A stretch of 63,657 bases of DNA from Clostridiaceae bacterium BRH_c20a (GTDB lineage: Bacteria > Bacillota > Peptococcia > Peptococcales > BICA1-8): NCBI GenBank assembly GCA_000961765.1, contig LADT01000082.1:1-63657 (forward strand), in the 5' to 3' direction. The first letter of the stretch is position 1. Every line of letters begins with the position of its first letter. The notes under the pieces are model-generated. The model was not told where the DNA came from. It ran no database searches and saw only the letters and a list, made by a program, of their open reading frames with translations. A program made the translations under genes and the position numbers. Below are positions 1 through 8,260 of this stretch, piece by piece.

Positions 1-904
1 CGCATTCTCTAGTCATGTCTGTCCTAGTTTCTAAAGTAGAGGAGCCGATGTGGGGTGTTACAACTATATTATCTAAGCTTAATAATCCTTCTGCAACTTT
101 AGGCTCAAATTCAAATACATCTAGGGCCGCACCTTTAATTTCCCCTGTTTTAAGTGCCCCTAATAAAGCATTTTCATCAACTACCGGTCCCCGGGCAGTA
201 TTAATTAAATATGAAGAAGGCTTCATGGCCTTCAATCTCTCTTCGTTGATCAAGTGATAGGTTTCAGGAGTTAGTGGACAGTGCACAGATATAACATCTG
301 CTTTTTGGATTAATTCATCTAAAGGCATGTATTTTAGATTTAATTCTTCCTCTTCTCTAGGTGAATAGGGAGTCCGCTTTTGATAGACAACATTCATTCC
401 AAAGGCTTGAGCTAATTTTGCTGTCCTTAAACCAATCCGCCCCATACCTACAATTCCTAGGGTTTTATCTGTTAGACCATCTCCTAAGAAATGAGTAGGC
501 CCTCCCCAGGCTTGACGATCTTTAGCTCGCAATTTTCTGTCACCTTCAATTACCCTGCGCAATAACGAAATAATCAGACCTATGGTTAATTCAGCTGTGG
601 ACTGAGTAACGGTATTAGGGATATTTGTGACCATAATTCCCTTTTCAGTAGCGTATTTGACATCAACGTTATCAAAGCCTGCGCCGAAATTGCTAATGAT
701 TTCTAGTTTATTTCCCGCATCAATAATCTCCTTGCTTACTCTAAAAGCAGCAGACAAGAACCCATGACACTCGGGAATAAGCTCAATAACCTCTTCTTTT
801 GTAAACCTCGTATCCTTAGGTGCGATTACATCAAAGTAATTGTATAATTCCACCAGACCATTTTTGGGCAGAATATTGTTTACTAAAATTTTTTTCCTTT
901 CCAT
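1..904 (-). CDS. D-isomer-specific 2-hydroxyacid dehydrogenase (3' end outside window)
   Basis: NAD-dependent oxidoreductase of the D-2-hydroxyacid dehydrogenase family (glyoxylate/hydroxypyruvate reductase or phosphoglycerate dehydrogenase type). The frame is open from ATG at 904 to the window edge, about 301 residues, so only some 15-25 C-terminal residues are missing from the usual ~320. Translation shows the Rossmann motif GMGRIG near residue 153, the catalytic Arg in NTARGPVVDE near 235, the Glu in DVFEFEP near 264 and the catalytic His in TPHIGSS near 283. AGGAGG lies about 8 bases before the ATG. It is divergent from trmB. The substrate cannot be read from sequence. The nearby sugar cluster makes a hydroxypyruvate-type or sugar-acid substrate possible, but this is inference. 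Confidence 0.88.
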   Translation of the reverse strand, partial: MERKKILVNNILPKNGLVELYNYFDVIAPKDTRFTKEEVIELIPECHGFLSAAFRVSKEIIDAGNKLEIISNFGAGFDNVDVKYATEKGIMVTNIPNTVTQSTAELTIGLIISLLRRVIEGDRKLRAKDRQAWGGPTHFLGDGLTDKTLGIVGMGRIGLRTAKLAQAFGMNVVYQKRTPYSPREEEELNLKYMPLDELIQKADVISVHCPLTPETYHLINEERLKAMKPSSYLINTARGPVVDENALLGALKTGEIKGAALDVFEFEPKVAEGLLSLDNIVVTPHIGSSTLETRTDMTREC

Positions 905-1072
905 TATTGAATACCTCCTGATTTTGAACTTTGTGTATTATAATCATAAGTTCTTACAGTAAAGTAGTTTTTCCTGCCTGCCATTTATTATAAATTTTAA
1001 TATACTTTTATTAATAAAGTGGTAAAATAAAAAAATAATTACACAATTGGAAGAAAGCTTTCGATGAAAGAT

Positions 1073-1212
1073 CGCTTTTGGGATGAATCGCTTTTAGGTC
1101 AAACTGCATGATGCATCTGATGAATGACAAATCATTTTGATGCATCCTTGAAGCTAAACCCAGGTGCAGATGCCTCATACAATTTAACATGCATGGGATG
1201 CATCCCTTAATA
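1073..1212. repeat. Mirrored repeat array A, keyword GATGCATC
   Basis: The gap between the divergent dehydrogenase and trmB holds GATGCATC-type words at 1082 (GATGAATC), 1110, 1139, 1168 (GATGC) and 1198, spaced 28-30 bases. Words such as GATGAATGACA lie between them. The sequence after about 1150 reads as a partial inverted copy of the first half. The same family recurs at 27203-27500. No ORF with coding character is present on either strand. Confidence 0.65.
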
Positions 1213-1259
1213 TTGACCTTTAAGTAAAAAAAGACTTTTTTGGGAAAATGAGGTGAATT

Positions 1260-1910
1260 ATGAGTAGGGTACGCAGAAAGGCAGGCACCAAAGAGGCTTT
1301 GTTGGTCCTTGCCCCTCCTCTTGTCGTAGATCCAAAGGCTAATCGGGGAAACTGGCGGGGGTATTTTAAGAATAATAACCAAATTCATATTGAGCTAGGA
1401 ATGGGCAGGGGCATTTTTTTATTTACATTAGCCCAGAAAAATCCTGATATTAACTTTATTGGGATAGAGATAAAGGAAGAGGTTTTGCTTTCGGGAGTTA
1501 AAAAAAATTTAGCTTATAATTTGCCTAATTTAGCCTACGTTTGGGGAGATATTGGAGATTTAGCCGGTTTTTTTGCAAATGAGGAAGTAGCAAGAATGTA
1601 TATTAACTTCTGTGATCCTTGGCCAAAAATCAGGCATGCTAAAAGGAGATTAACACACGGTAATTTTTTAGACATTTACCGGGCTATCCTGCAAGAGAGC
1701 GGGGAAGTGCATTTCAAAACAGATAATGAGGACTTATTTGAGTTTTCTCTAAATCAGTTCTGCGCAAAGAATTGGGGACTTGAAAATATAAGCTTAGACC
1801 TTTACCGAAACTTGCTTGTGGATAATGTGCCCACAGAATACGAGTTGAAGTTTGTGGAGCAAGGACTAAAAATATATAGGTTGGAAGCTATAAAAAATAA
1901 ACACAAGTGA
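1260..1910 (+). CDS. trmB: tRNA (guanine-N7-)-methyltransferase TrmB
   Basis: SAM-dependent enzyme making m7G46 in the variable loop of tRNAs. The 216 residues match the family length. The SAM-binding motif HIELGMGRG lies near residues 43-51, the acidic IGIEIKEE follows strand 2, and the TrmB signature NFCDPWPKIRHAKRRL lies near 117-132. GAGGTG precedes the ATG by about 6 bases. It is a single gene between repeat array A and the gntR promoter and appears unrelated to the sugar genes beyond it. Confidence 0.95.
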   Translation: MSRVRRKAGTKEALLVLAPPLVVDPKANRGNWRGYFKNNNQIHIELGMGRGIFLFTLAQKNPDINFIGIEIKEEVLLSGVKKNLAYNLPNLAYVWGDIGDLAGFFANEEVARMYINFCDPWPKIRHAKRRLTHGNFLDIYRAILQESGEVHFKTDNEDLFEFSLNQFCAKNWGLENISLDLYRNLLVDNVPTEYELKFVEQGLKIYRLEAIKNKHK

Positions 1911-1916
1911 ATGTTG

Positions 1917-1976
1917 TTGAATTTTTCAAATTAAACAAATATAATAAAGCCATCGATTATTGTAATATTGTAATCT
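1917..1976 (+). promoter_or_regulatory. gntR promoter with partial GntR operator
   Basis: TTGAAT (1917-1922), a 17-base spacer and TATAAT (1940-1945) form a near-consensus sigma-A promoter. About 10 bases after the -10 box lies GATTATTGTAATATTGTAATC-like sequence (1955-1975) containing TTGTAATATT, the reverse complement of the core of the perfect palindromes at 2911-2940 and 5493-5508. One half-site is well conserved and the other degenerate. The position at the expected start of transcription suggests autoregulation by GntR; this is inference. Confidence 0.65.
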
Positions 1977-1991
1977 ACCGGAGGTGTAACA

Positions 1992-2765
1992 ATGCACGAT
2001 GCGGCGCCGCTTCATTATAAAATTGCTCATGAACTTAGAGATGGTTTGAAAAAAGGTCAGTGGAAAGCGGGCGATTTATTTCCAACTGATAAACAATTGA
2101 TGGAAAAATATAGTGTCAGTAGCACAACTGTTCGAAGAGCTATTTATGAACTAGTAAAAGAAGGATGGTTGGATAGGAAACCGGGAAAAGGAACCTTTGT
2201 CAAAGGCGAGATGATTGAAACTTTAAAAAGGCTGACAGGCTTTTTTGAAGAAATAAGAGCAAAAGGTATGGTTCCTAGTGCCAAACTGGTTAAGGTGGTA
2301 GAGGTAGAGATCACAGATGAGCTCTTAGAGGAAGTCCCGGAACTTAAGGATTTTGATGAGACAAGGCTTATCTTAATTAGAAAAGTTCAGCAAATGAATG
2401 GTATTCCAGTAGTATATTTAGATAGCTATTGGCCCTACGAAATTGGTCTTGAACTTACTAAACATGACCTAACATCTAAAGGGATGTACGAAATTCTTCA
2501 GAGCAGCCTGGGCATTTCCTTAGAAAAGGCTGATCAAATAATTTCCGCATCTATTGCTGATGAAGTTGTAGCAAAGGCCTTAAATATCTCTTTGGGGACA
2601 CCCCTTTTAGTCATGAGCAGGACTGTTTTTAGTGGAGAAAATGCCTTAGAGGTTTCTATTAACAAATATAGGGCAGATATGTATAGCTACAGGGTTCAGC
2701 TTGATAGTTCGGTCAGTATGGGGGACGAGGGATTAGTAATTGGGACAACAAATTTCGATACATAG
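1992..2765 (+). CDS. GntR-family regulator, HutC/UTRA subfamily
   Basis: One-component transcription factor. Residues 8-75 form the winged helix-turn-helix (PLHYKIAHELRDGLKKGQ, then VSSTTVRRAIYELVKEGW and the wing RKPGKGTFV). Residues ~95-240 form a UTRA effector-binding domain, usually for a phosphorylated sugar or related metabolite. At 257 residues it is a typical length. GGAGGTG precedes the ATG. It sits directly upstream of the aldolase, phosphofructokinase and ABC transporter genes. All three local promoters carry a shared palindrome, so it is the obvious local repressor. The inducer is unknown. Confidence 0.92.
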   Translation: MHDAAPLHYKIAHELRDGLKKGQWKAGDLFPTDKQLMEKYSVSSTTVRRAIYELVKEGWLDRKPGKGTFVKGEMIETLKRLTGFFEEIRAKGMVPSAKLVKVVEVEITDELLEEVPELKDFDETRLILIRKVQQMNGIPVVYLDSYWPYEIGLELTKHDLTSKGMYEILQSSLGISLEKADQIISASIADEVVAKALNISLGTPLLVMSRTVFSGENALEVSINKYRADMYSYRVQLDSSVSMGDEGLVIGTTNFDT

Positions 2766-2775
2766 GGGCAGGTTA

Positions 2776-2806
2776 AAAATGGTCGACATAGTCGGCCATT
2801 TTTTTG
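2776..2806 (+). terminator. Rho-independent terminator after gntR
   Basis: AAAATGG-T-CGAC pairs with GTCG-G-CCATTTT around a three-base ATA loop and runs into seven T residues. It begins about 10 bases after the gntR stop and separates gntR from the aldolase promoter. Confidence 0.85.
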
Positions 2807-2872
2807 GTTTGGTTGATACACCCATTGACATAACTTTTAACTCGGTCATTTATAAAATTAAAAAAGTTCTTA

Positions 2873-2940
2873 TTGACATTGTCCTAAGTAAAAAAATATA
2901 ATAAAAGCTGAAATATATAATATTACAATATTATATATTT
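2873..2940 (+). promoter_or_regulatory. Aldolase promoter with perfect 30-bp palindromic operator
   Basis: TTGACA (2873-2878), an 18-base spacer and TATAAT (2897-2902) match both consensus hexamers exactly. Immediately after lies a perfect inverted repeat: arms 2911-2924 and 2927-2940 (14 bp each) around the dinucleotide AC, with core TAATATTACAATATTA. The operator covers the predicted start of transcription, a repressor-type position. The same core occurs at 5493-5508 and in part at 1955-1975. Assignment to the adjacent GntR protein is inference from position and recurrence. Confidence 0.82.
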
Positions 2941-2994
2941 GTTAAAAAAATTATTATTAAATAAATCATCAGAATAGTTTGGAGGTAATTTTTC

Positions 2995-3843
2995 ATGGGT
3001 TTAGTTACATTAAAAGAAATTTTAAAAATACACGATGGTGCGGTTGGTGCATTTAGCACGTATGATCAATATTCTGCCCAGGGTATTATAGAGGGGGCAG
3101 AAGAAGCGGGTCTGCCTGTAATCTTAATGATTGGTTCTGGACCTTTGAATAAACCTGGAAATGACTATGTTGGACAAATTATGGTGCAACTGGCAAAAGA
3201 AGCTAGTGTTCCTGTATGTGTCTTCCTTGACCATTCAAAGGATTATAAAACCTGTTTAAAAGCCATTAAACTTGGTTTTAGTGCAGTTATGATTGACGGT
3301 TCCCATTTATCTTTAGAGGAAAATATAGCTATTACCAATAAAGTAACAGAAGCTGCCCAGGCTTTAGGTGTTTCCGTTGAAGCTGAACTAGGTGCCTTAG
3401 CTGGAATCGAGGACGGAGAAGAAGTAAAACAAGCTAAAATGACCGACCCGACCCATGTTGAAGAATTTTTGGGCAAAACAGATGTAGATGGACTAGCGGT
3501 ATCTATAGGTAATGCTCATGGTCTCTACAAAGGTGAACCAAAACTTGATTTTGAGCGACTACAAACTATTGCTGGCATATCCCAAGATGTACCTCTAATT
3601 CTCCATGGAGGAACTGGGCTGACCCTGGCTCAATTTGCAAAAGGTGTTGAGTTGGGCATTAAAAAGATAAATATTGGTACTGAAGTTAAGAAAACATACA
3701 TTGAGGCATTTATAAACACCCATGAAAAGAATGTATCCTCTTATGATATGGTTGAAATTCCCCAAGCATGTAAAAAAGCAGTGGCCAAAATGGTCAAAGA
3801 AAACTTAGAGTTCTTTGCTAACGGGTGGAGAAAGCTGATTTAG
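2995..3843 (+). CDS. Class II ketose-bisphosphate aldolase (cluster-specific paralog)
   Basis: Zinc-dependent aldolase cleaving a ketose bisphosphate to DHAP plus an aldehyde. The 282 residues carry the class II zinc ligands: His in VFLDHSKDY (~81), Glu in VEAELG (~133), His in GNAHGLYKG (~177) and His in LILHGGTGL (~204). Also seen are MIDGSH and KINIGTEVK. DHS replaces the DHG or DHH seen in the housekeeping fba at 45023 or in GatY/KbaY, so a substrate other than fructose-1,6-bisphosphate is possible. GGAGG lies 8 bases before the ATG. It has its own consensus promoter and operator and is probably induced with the phosphofructokinase downstream. Confidence 0.88.
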   Translation: MGLVTLKEILKIHDGAVGAFSTYDQYSAQGIIEGAEEAGLPVILMIGSGPLNKPGNDYVGQIMVQLAKEASVPVCVFLDHSKDYKTCLKAIKLGFSAVMIDGSHLSLEENIAITNKVTEAAQALGVSVEAELGALAGIEDGEEVKQAKMTDPTHVEEFLGKTDVDGLAVSIGNAHGLYKGEPKLDFERLQTIAGISQDVPLILHGGTGLTLAQFAKGVELGIKKINIGTEVKKTYIEAFINTHEKNVSSYDMVEIPQACKKAVAKMVKENLEFFANGWRKLI

Positions 3844-3844
3844 A

Positions 3845-4175
3845 ATTGGGCGTGACGTCTATGGGGTAAAATATTGAGTCAGCATGACGTCTATAAGGAT
3901 GCATTTGGGGTCGGTGTGACGTCTTAGTGGTTAATATTAGGGTCGGCATGACGTCAATGAGGATGCACTTTGGGTTGGTTTGACGACTTAAATAGTTTGT
4001 GTTGAAGGGTGTCCTTATCAAAAGAGTATAAAATACCGACGGAATAGTATGGCCCATGAGACGTAATACCGCCATTCAGATTAGCACATAAGTCGTAATG
4101 CAGACCTAAAATAATACCCGAAAGTTGTCATGCCGACATGCAGTAAAGCCATTTAGTTGTCATGCCGACGCAATA
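3845..4175. repeat. Mirrored repeat array C, keyword GTCGGCATGACGTC, exact 32-bp period
   Basis: TGACGTC-type words fall at 3853, 3885, 3917, 3949 and 3981 (TGACGAC), each exactly 32 bases from the next. The fuller unit is GGGTCGGCATGACGTC plus about 16 bases. From about 4035 the inverse word (GCCGAC and variants) appears with the same period, ending near 4040, 4073, 4105, 4137 and 4169. The left half is thus five direct units and the right half five inverted units around a centre near 4010-4030. It fills the whole aldolase to phosphofructokinase gap. A related array lies at 31045-31372. Confidence 0.9.
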
Positions 4176-4200
4176 ATTATCCATAAAGGAAGTGAAACAC

Positions 4201-5418
4201 ATGCCCAAACTTAAAGGTAATCTTCTAATCGGTCAATCCGGTGGGCCTACCCCTGTTATTAATGCCAGCCTAGCCGGAGTACTGAGTGAAGCTAAAAAAA
4301 TACCGGAGATTGAAAAAATATATGGTATGAAAAACGGCATTGAAGGTGCACTAAATAAAGAGGTATATGATTTAACCCAAGAGCCCGAAGACTTAGTAAA
4401 AAAGCTTTTATATACACCTGCTTCAGTTTTAGGCAGCTGCCGTCATAAGTTAAGCAAAGATGAAGAATATGAACAATTATTAGACCTGTTTAAGGCTAAC
4501 AATATTAGATATTTTGTCTATATTGGCGGTAATGACAGCATGGATACATGCCATAAAATATCTAAACTAGCTCAAGAAAGAAACTATGATATGCAGGTAG
4601 TTGGCGTTCCTAAGACAATAGACAATGACCTGCCTATTACTGATCACTGTCCTGGTTTTGGAAGTGCCGCCAGGTTTGTTGCCCTAAGTACTATAGAATC
4701 AGGTCGTGACCTGGAGGCTATGAAGACCTTTGATGATGTGGCCATTTTTGAAATTATGGGTCGTCATGCCGGCTGGCTTACTGCTGCTAGTGTTTTAGGT
4801 AAAAGATGTGATGAGGATGCCCCCCATTTAGTTTACCTGCCGGAGCGTAACTTTGATGAAGTACAGTTTCTTGCGGACGTTAAAGCTGTGTACGATAAAC
4901 TCGGTTATGTTTATGTAGCTTTAAGTGAAGGTGTTAGAGATAAAGATGGGGAATTTATTGGGGCTAAGGATGCAGCAACAGATGCCTTTGGGCATAAAGC
5001 TATTTCTTTAAGTGATGGACCTGGTGCATATCTGGCTAAGTTAATTAAGGAAAAACTAGGCATTAAAACCCGGGTTAATAGACCGGGGACAATCCAAAGG
5101 GCAATGGCTGCGTTAGCTTCCAAAACAGATGTGGACGAGGCTTTTCGGGCAGGTCAAGCTGCTGTGGAATACTTTTCACAAGGTATTACTGATGTTATGG
5201 TTACTTTAGATAGAATACCTGGTGCAGAATATAAAATTGAAATCGGCAAAGCACCTTTGGAGAAGGTAGCTAATGTCGAAAACTTTATACCGGATCATTT
5301 TATAAACGAAGCCGGGAACTTTGTAACTAAGGAATTTTTTGATTATTGTTTACCATTGATAGGCGACCCGATCCCTGACTATGCCAGATTAGTTGGGATG
5401 TCAATAAAACTTAAGTAG
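4201..5418 (+). CDS. pfp: Phosphofructokinase, probably PPi-dependent
   Basis: PfkA-superfamily kinase phosphorylating fructose 6-phosphate or a related ketose phosphate. ATP-type PFK has GGDGS and PGTIDND. Here the motifs are IGGNDSMDT and GVPKTIDND: Asp replaces the Gly next to the nucleotide and Lys replaces the second Gly, the combination known for pyrophosphate-dependent enzymes. Also seen are IMGRHAGWL and LSEGVRD. The length is 405 residues from ATG 4201, 7 bases after AAAGGAAG. A GTG at 4192 is in frame but overlaps that site. The aldolase and PFK together form the lower half of a ketose pathway. The PPi assignment and exact sugar are inference. Confidence 0.8.
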   Translation: MPKLKGNLLIGQSGGPTPVINASLAGVLSEAKKIPEIEKIYGMKNGIEGALNKEVYDLTQEPEDLVKKLLYTPASVLGSCRHKLSKDEEYEQLLDLFKANNIRYFVYIGGNDSMDTCHKISKLAQERNYDMQVVGVPKTIDNDLPITDHCPGFGSAARFVALSTIESGRDLEAMKTFDDVAIFEIMGRHAGWLTAASVLGKRCDEDAPHLVYLPERNFDEVQFLADVKAVYDKLGYVYVALSEGVRDKDGEFIGAKDAATDAFGHKAISLSDGPGAYLAKLIKEKLGIKTRVNRPGTIQRAMAALASKTDVDEAFRAGQAAVEYFSQGITDVMVTLDRIPGAEYKIEIGKAPLEKVANVENFIPDHFINEAGNFVTKEFFDYCLPLIGDPIPDYARLVGMSIKLK

Positions 5419-5448
5419 ATCTAAAGTTAAGTTAAAGTTAATTTTATA

Positions 5449-5509
5449 TTGACACACGTTTCGGGTTATACCATAATAAAGTTGCAATTAAGTAATATTA
5501 CAATATTAT
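5449..5509 (+). promoter_or_regulatory. ABC-transporter promoter with GntR-type operator
   Basis: TTGACA (5449-5454), 17 bases and CATAAT (5472-5477) form a strong promoter. The core palindrome TAATATTACAATATTA lies at 5493-5508, 15 bases after the -10 box, identical in 16 bases to the core of the aldolase operator. The leader from here to 5717 is AT-rich with no further structure that I could support. Confidence 0.8.
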
Positions 5510-5717
5510 ATTGAGGCCTTTATGCTATTAGTTATTTTACCAAATTTTACACTATTTTATTCAGATTATTAGAAATATTCAACAAGAAATTCTTTCCTTT
5601 TTCAATCTTTTAAAAGAAAGTCTGTAAAAGCATACATTATACATTTTTGAGGCATTTTAATCAACAACAAAATATTGTATCTTTAGCTGTAATAATGCTT
5701 GAGAGGGGTGTCAGGTT

Positions 5718-6833
5718 GTGGCGGGTGTAAAAATAGAAAATGTTTATAAGTATTATAATAAGAATACTATTGCAGTTTCCGATTTCTCTTTAGAAATTAA
5801 GGATGGGGAGTTTTTAGTTCTTGTTGGACCATCGGGGTGTGGTAAAAGTACTACCCTAAGAATGGTAGCGGGACTTGAAGAAGTAACAAAAGGCAATATT
5901 TATATTGGAGAAAAGAATGTTACTAATATGGAACCTAAAGATAGGGATATAGCTATGGTTTTCCAGGATTATGCTTTATATCCCCATATGTCTGTTTATG
6001 AAAATATGGCTTTTGGTTTGAAATTAAGGAAATATCCCAAAGATGAAATAATACAAAGAGTGGAAAATGCTGCAGAAATATTAGGTATTACCCATTTATT
6101 TGAGAGACAGCCTCGACAGCTTTCGGGGGGACAAAGGCAAAGGGTAGCTTTAGGACGAGCCATCGTACGGAAACCGCAAGTCTTTTTAATGGATGAGCCC
6201 CTCAGTAATTTAGACGCTAAACTAAGGGTGCAAATGCGGGCCGAGTTAGTAAAACTACAGCGCAAACTTGCTACAACAACAATCTATGTAACTCATGATC
6301 AAACAGAAGCCATGACAATGGGTGATAGAATAGTTATTATGAAAGATGGATTTATGCAACAGGCGGGTACACCTGAAGAGATATATCATAACCCTATAAA
6401 TTTATTTGTTGCTGATTTTATAGGATCTCCTAGCATGAATTTTGTTGAAGGTTCGTTAGTTACTGAAGACGACCAGGTTGAATTTGAAACAGATGGATTT
6501 AAAATTGGCTTTAACAGTCTTATAAAACTAGGTCAAATTAATGAAAAAGAGGTAATCCTTGGCTTTAGACCAGAGAATATTAGTTTGGATACTAAGAATA
6601 AAGGCAGTTGGTCGAAGCCTATTAATTGTCAAATCGAACTGATTGAAGACTTGGGTGCAGAAAAAATATTATTCATGAAGGCAGAAAATCAGGAATTTCA
6701 AGTTAAGCTTTTTGATAGTAACTTTGAGGGCAAAGTTGGACAATCACTTCAAGTATACTTGGATTTGAGTCGTATTCATATTTTTAGTAAAGACAGCGGT
6801 CAAAAAATCTGGAATGCGGGGGGTGGTAGATAG
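5718..6833 (+). CDS. Sugar ABC transporter ATPase, MsmK/UgpC/MalK type
   Basis: Cytoplasmic ATPase energising a CUT1 carbohydrate importer. Walker A is GPSGCGKSTT (~38-47), the signature LSGGQRQRVALGRAI (~134), Walker B VFLMDEPLSNLDAKLR (~155) and the switch His in YVTHDQTEAM. Residues ~240-371 form the MalK-like TOBE regulatory domain. It starts at GTG 5718 after GAGAGGGG. At 371 residues it is full length. It is the first gene of the operator-controlled transport operon, with its binding protein and two permeases immediately after. Confidence 0.93.
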   Translation: MAGVKIENVYKYYNKNTIAVSDFSLEIKDGEFLVLVGPSGCGKSTTLRMVAGLEEVTKGNIYIGEKNVTNMEPKDRDIAMVFQDYALYPHMSVYENMAFGLKLRKYPKDEIIQRVENAAEILGITHLFERQPRQLSGGQRQRVALGRAIVRKPQVFLMDEPLSNLDAKLRVQMRAELVKLQRKLATTTIYVTHDQTEAMTMGDRIVIMKDGFMQQAGTPEEIYHNPINLFVADFIGSPSMNFVEGSLVTEDDQVEFETDGFKIGFNSLIKLGQINEKEVILGFRPENISLDTKNKGSWSKPINCQIELIEDLGAEKILFMKAENQEFQVKLFDSNFEGKVGQSLQVYLDLSRIHIFSKDSGQKIWNAGGGR

Positions 6834-6911
6834 AAAATTAATGTAGTTTGATTTTAGTATATATAAGTAATAATTTAATGTTTCGTAAAAAACTAAAAGG
6901 AGTGGGGATTC

Positions 6912-8186
6912 TTGAAAAAGTTTAGATTTTTTTCTGCTTTATTAGCTGTATTACTAGTGTTAAGCCTAGTTGTTGTGGGTTGTGCGCCGAAAGAAGAACC
7001 TAAAGGCGACACAGCAAAAGATGAAAAAGTTACTTTGCGTTTTGCCCATTGGCGTGGTGAAGACAGAGATGCCTTTAATGAAATTGCTAAAAAGTTTACA
7101 GCAGAAAATCCTAACATTACAATAGAACAAGATATATCAAATTCACAACAGTATCAAACTAAAATACAGGCTGAAGTACGGGCCCAGGGTGGGCCAGATA
7201 TTTTCACTGCCATGCCTGGTGCGGTTTTTGCGGGATTATTAACTACTCAGGTATTTTACGAACTTAATGGTGAAGACTTTATAAGCCGTGTCCCTGATCA
7301 ATTATTGCTGCCAGGTCAGGATGGAGACAAACAATATGCAATTCCTTACCAATTAGTATTTAATATTCCTGTTTTTAACAAGGCTATCCTAGAAGAAATC
7401 GGCTATACAGAAGATAAACTTCCGAAAGACTGGGCTGGGTTTTTAGAAATGGCCGAAAAAATAAAGGCAAAAGGTATTACACCAATTATTTTTGACAGTG
7501 AAATTGGGCCAGGTCAGTTTATAAATCCAATGTTAATGAACAATATGCCCGAAGATGATACTTTAAGTAAGGTAGAAACTGGAGAAACAAAGCTTACTGA
7601 TGAGTGGTTTGTAAAAACCTTAGAACAATTCAAGGAACTAAATGATAAAGGATATTTCCAAAAAGATGTTTTAGGAACGAAGAAAGCCGGTGCAGCCGCC
7701 TTATTTGCCCAAGGAAAAGGTGCCTTGCTTGCTCAAGGCTCTTACATGATGGCAACTAATAAAGAAGCTAATCCGGATTTAAAACAGGGTTTATATGCTC
7801 CAATCACTGTACCAGCGGATAAAATGAAATATGAAGGTATCCACACAGCAACATTTATGATTGGTCTTAATAAAAATTCTAAAAATCTTGAGGCAGCTAA
7901 AAAGTTTATGGAGTTCCTGTTTAGACCAGAAATTGCTGCAGATTACGCGAAAGCAACAGGTCAAATGTTGACCATAAAAGATGTTAAATATGAAAGTGAA
8001 GAATTAGCCGCTCAAACAACCTGGTTAGATAAGAAAACATTATTCCAACCACGGTATACTTTAAAAATTACTGAAGTATCAAAAGCTACCTTAGATGCAG
8101 TTACTGATGTAATTGGCGGAATGTCACCGGAAGATGCTGCGCAGAAAGCGCAAGCTGAAGTAGAACGAGCATTAAAGAATAAATAG
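6912..8186 (+). CDS. Extracellular sugar-binding lipoprotein of the ABC importer
   Basis: Family 1 extracellular solute-binding protein. It starts at TTG 6912 after AGGAGTGGGG. Residues 1-23 are a lipoprotein signal ending in a lipobox-like VVVGC, so Cys24 would be lipidated and the protein anchored outside the membrane. The mature part shows the family pattern (VTLRFAHWRGEDR, then MPGAVFAGLL, DKQYAIPYQLVFN and KNLEAAKKFMEFLF). The length is 424 residues. Its ligand sets the specificity of the cluster but cannot be read from sequence. Confidence 0.92.
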   Translation: MKKFRFFSALLAVLLVLSLVVVGCAPKEEPKGDTAKDEKVTLRFAHWRGEDRDAFNEIAKKFTAENPNITIEQDISNSQQYQTKIQAEVRAQGGPDIFTAMPGAVFAGLLTTQVFYELNGEDFISRVPDQLLLPGQDGDKQYAIPYQLVFNIPVFNKAILEEIGYTEDKLPKDWAGFLEMAEKIKAKGITPIIFDSEIGPGQFINPMLMNNMPEDDTLSKVETGETKLTDEWFVKTLEQFKELNDKGYFQKDVLGTKKAGAAALFAQGKGALLAQGSYMMATNKEANPDLKQGLYAPITVPADKMKYEGIHTATFMIGLNKNSKNLEAAKKFMEFLFRPEIAADYAKATGQMLTIKDVKYESEELAAQTTWLDKKTLFQPRYTLKITEVSKATLDAVTDVIGGMSPEDAAQKAQAEVERALKNK

Positions 8187-8207
8187 ACAAAAGTCAGTTG
8201 ATAGGAT

Positions 8208-8230
8208 AGAGAGAGGGTAGTCCTCTCTCT
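8208..8230 (+). promoter_or_regulatory. Intercistronic stem-loop between binding protein and permease
   Basis: AGAGAGAGG (8208-8216) pairs perfectly with CCTCTCTCT (8222-8230) around five bases. There is no T tract, so it is more likely an RNA-stabilising or partial attenuation hairpin. Such hairpins commonly let the binding protein be made in excess of the permeases. Confidence 0.6.
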
Positions 8231-8260
8231 TCTCCGCATAATAGGCAAGGAGGGAAAATT

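Noticed and set aside
1011-1388. Minus-strand open frame of 125 codons overlapping the trmB start
   Set aside because: It lies mostly in repeat array A and the trmB coding region, with no ribosome site; it is a chance frame.
3818-4075. Minus-strand 85-codon frame in the aldolase-PFK gap
   Set aside because: It is a translation of the 32-bp array; repeated peptide words come from the DNA repeat, not from a gene.
3845-4175. CRISPR array candidate because of the regular 32-bp spacing
   Set aside because: Units are degenerate, orientation inverts halfway, the parts between keywords resemble each other, and no cas genes are near.
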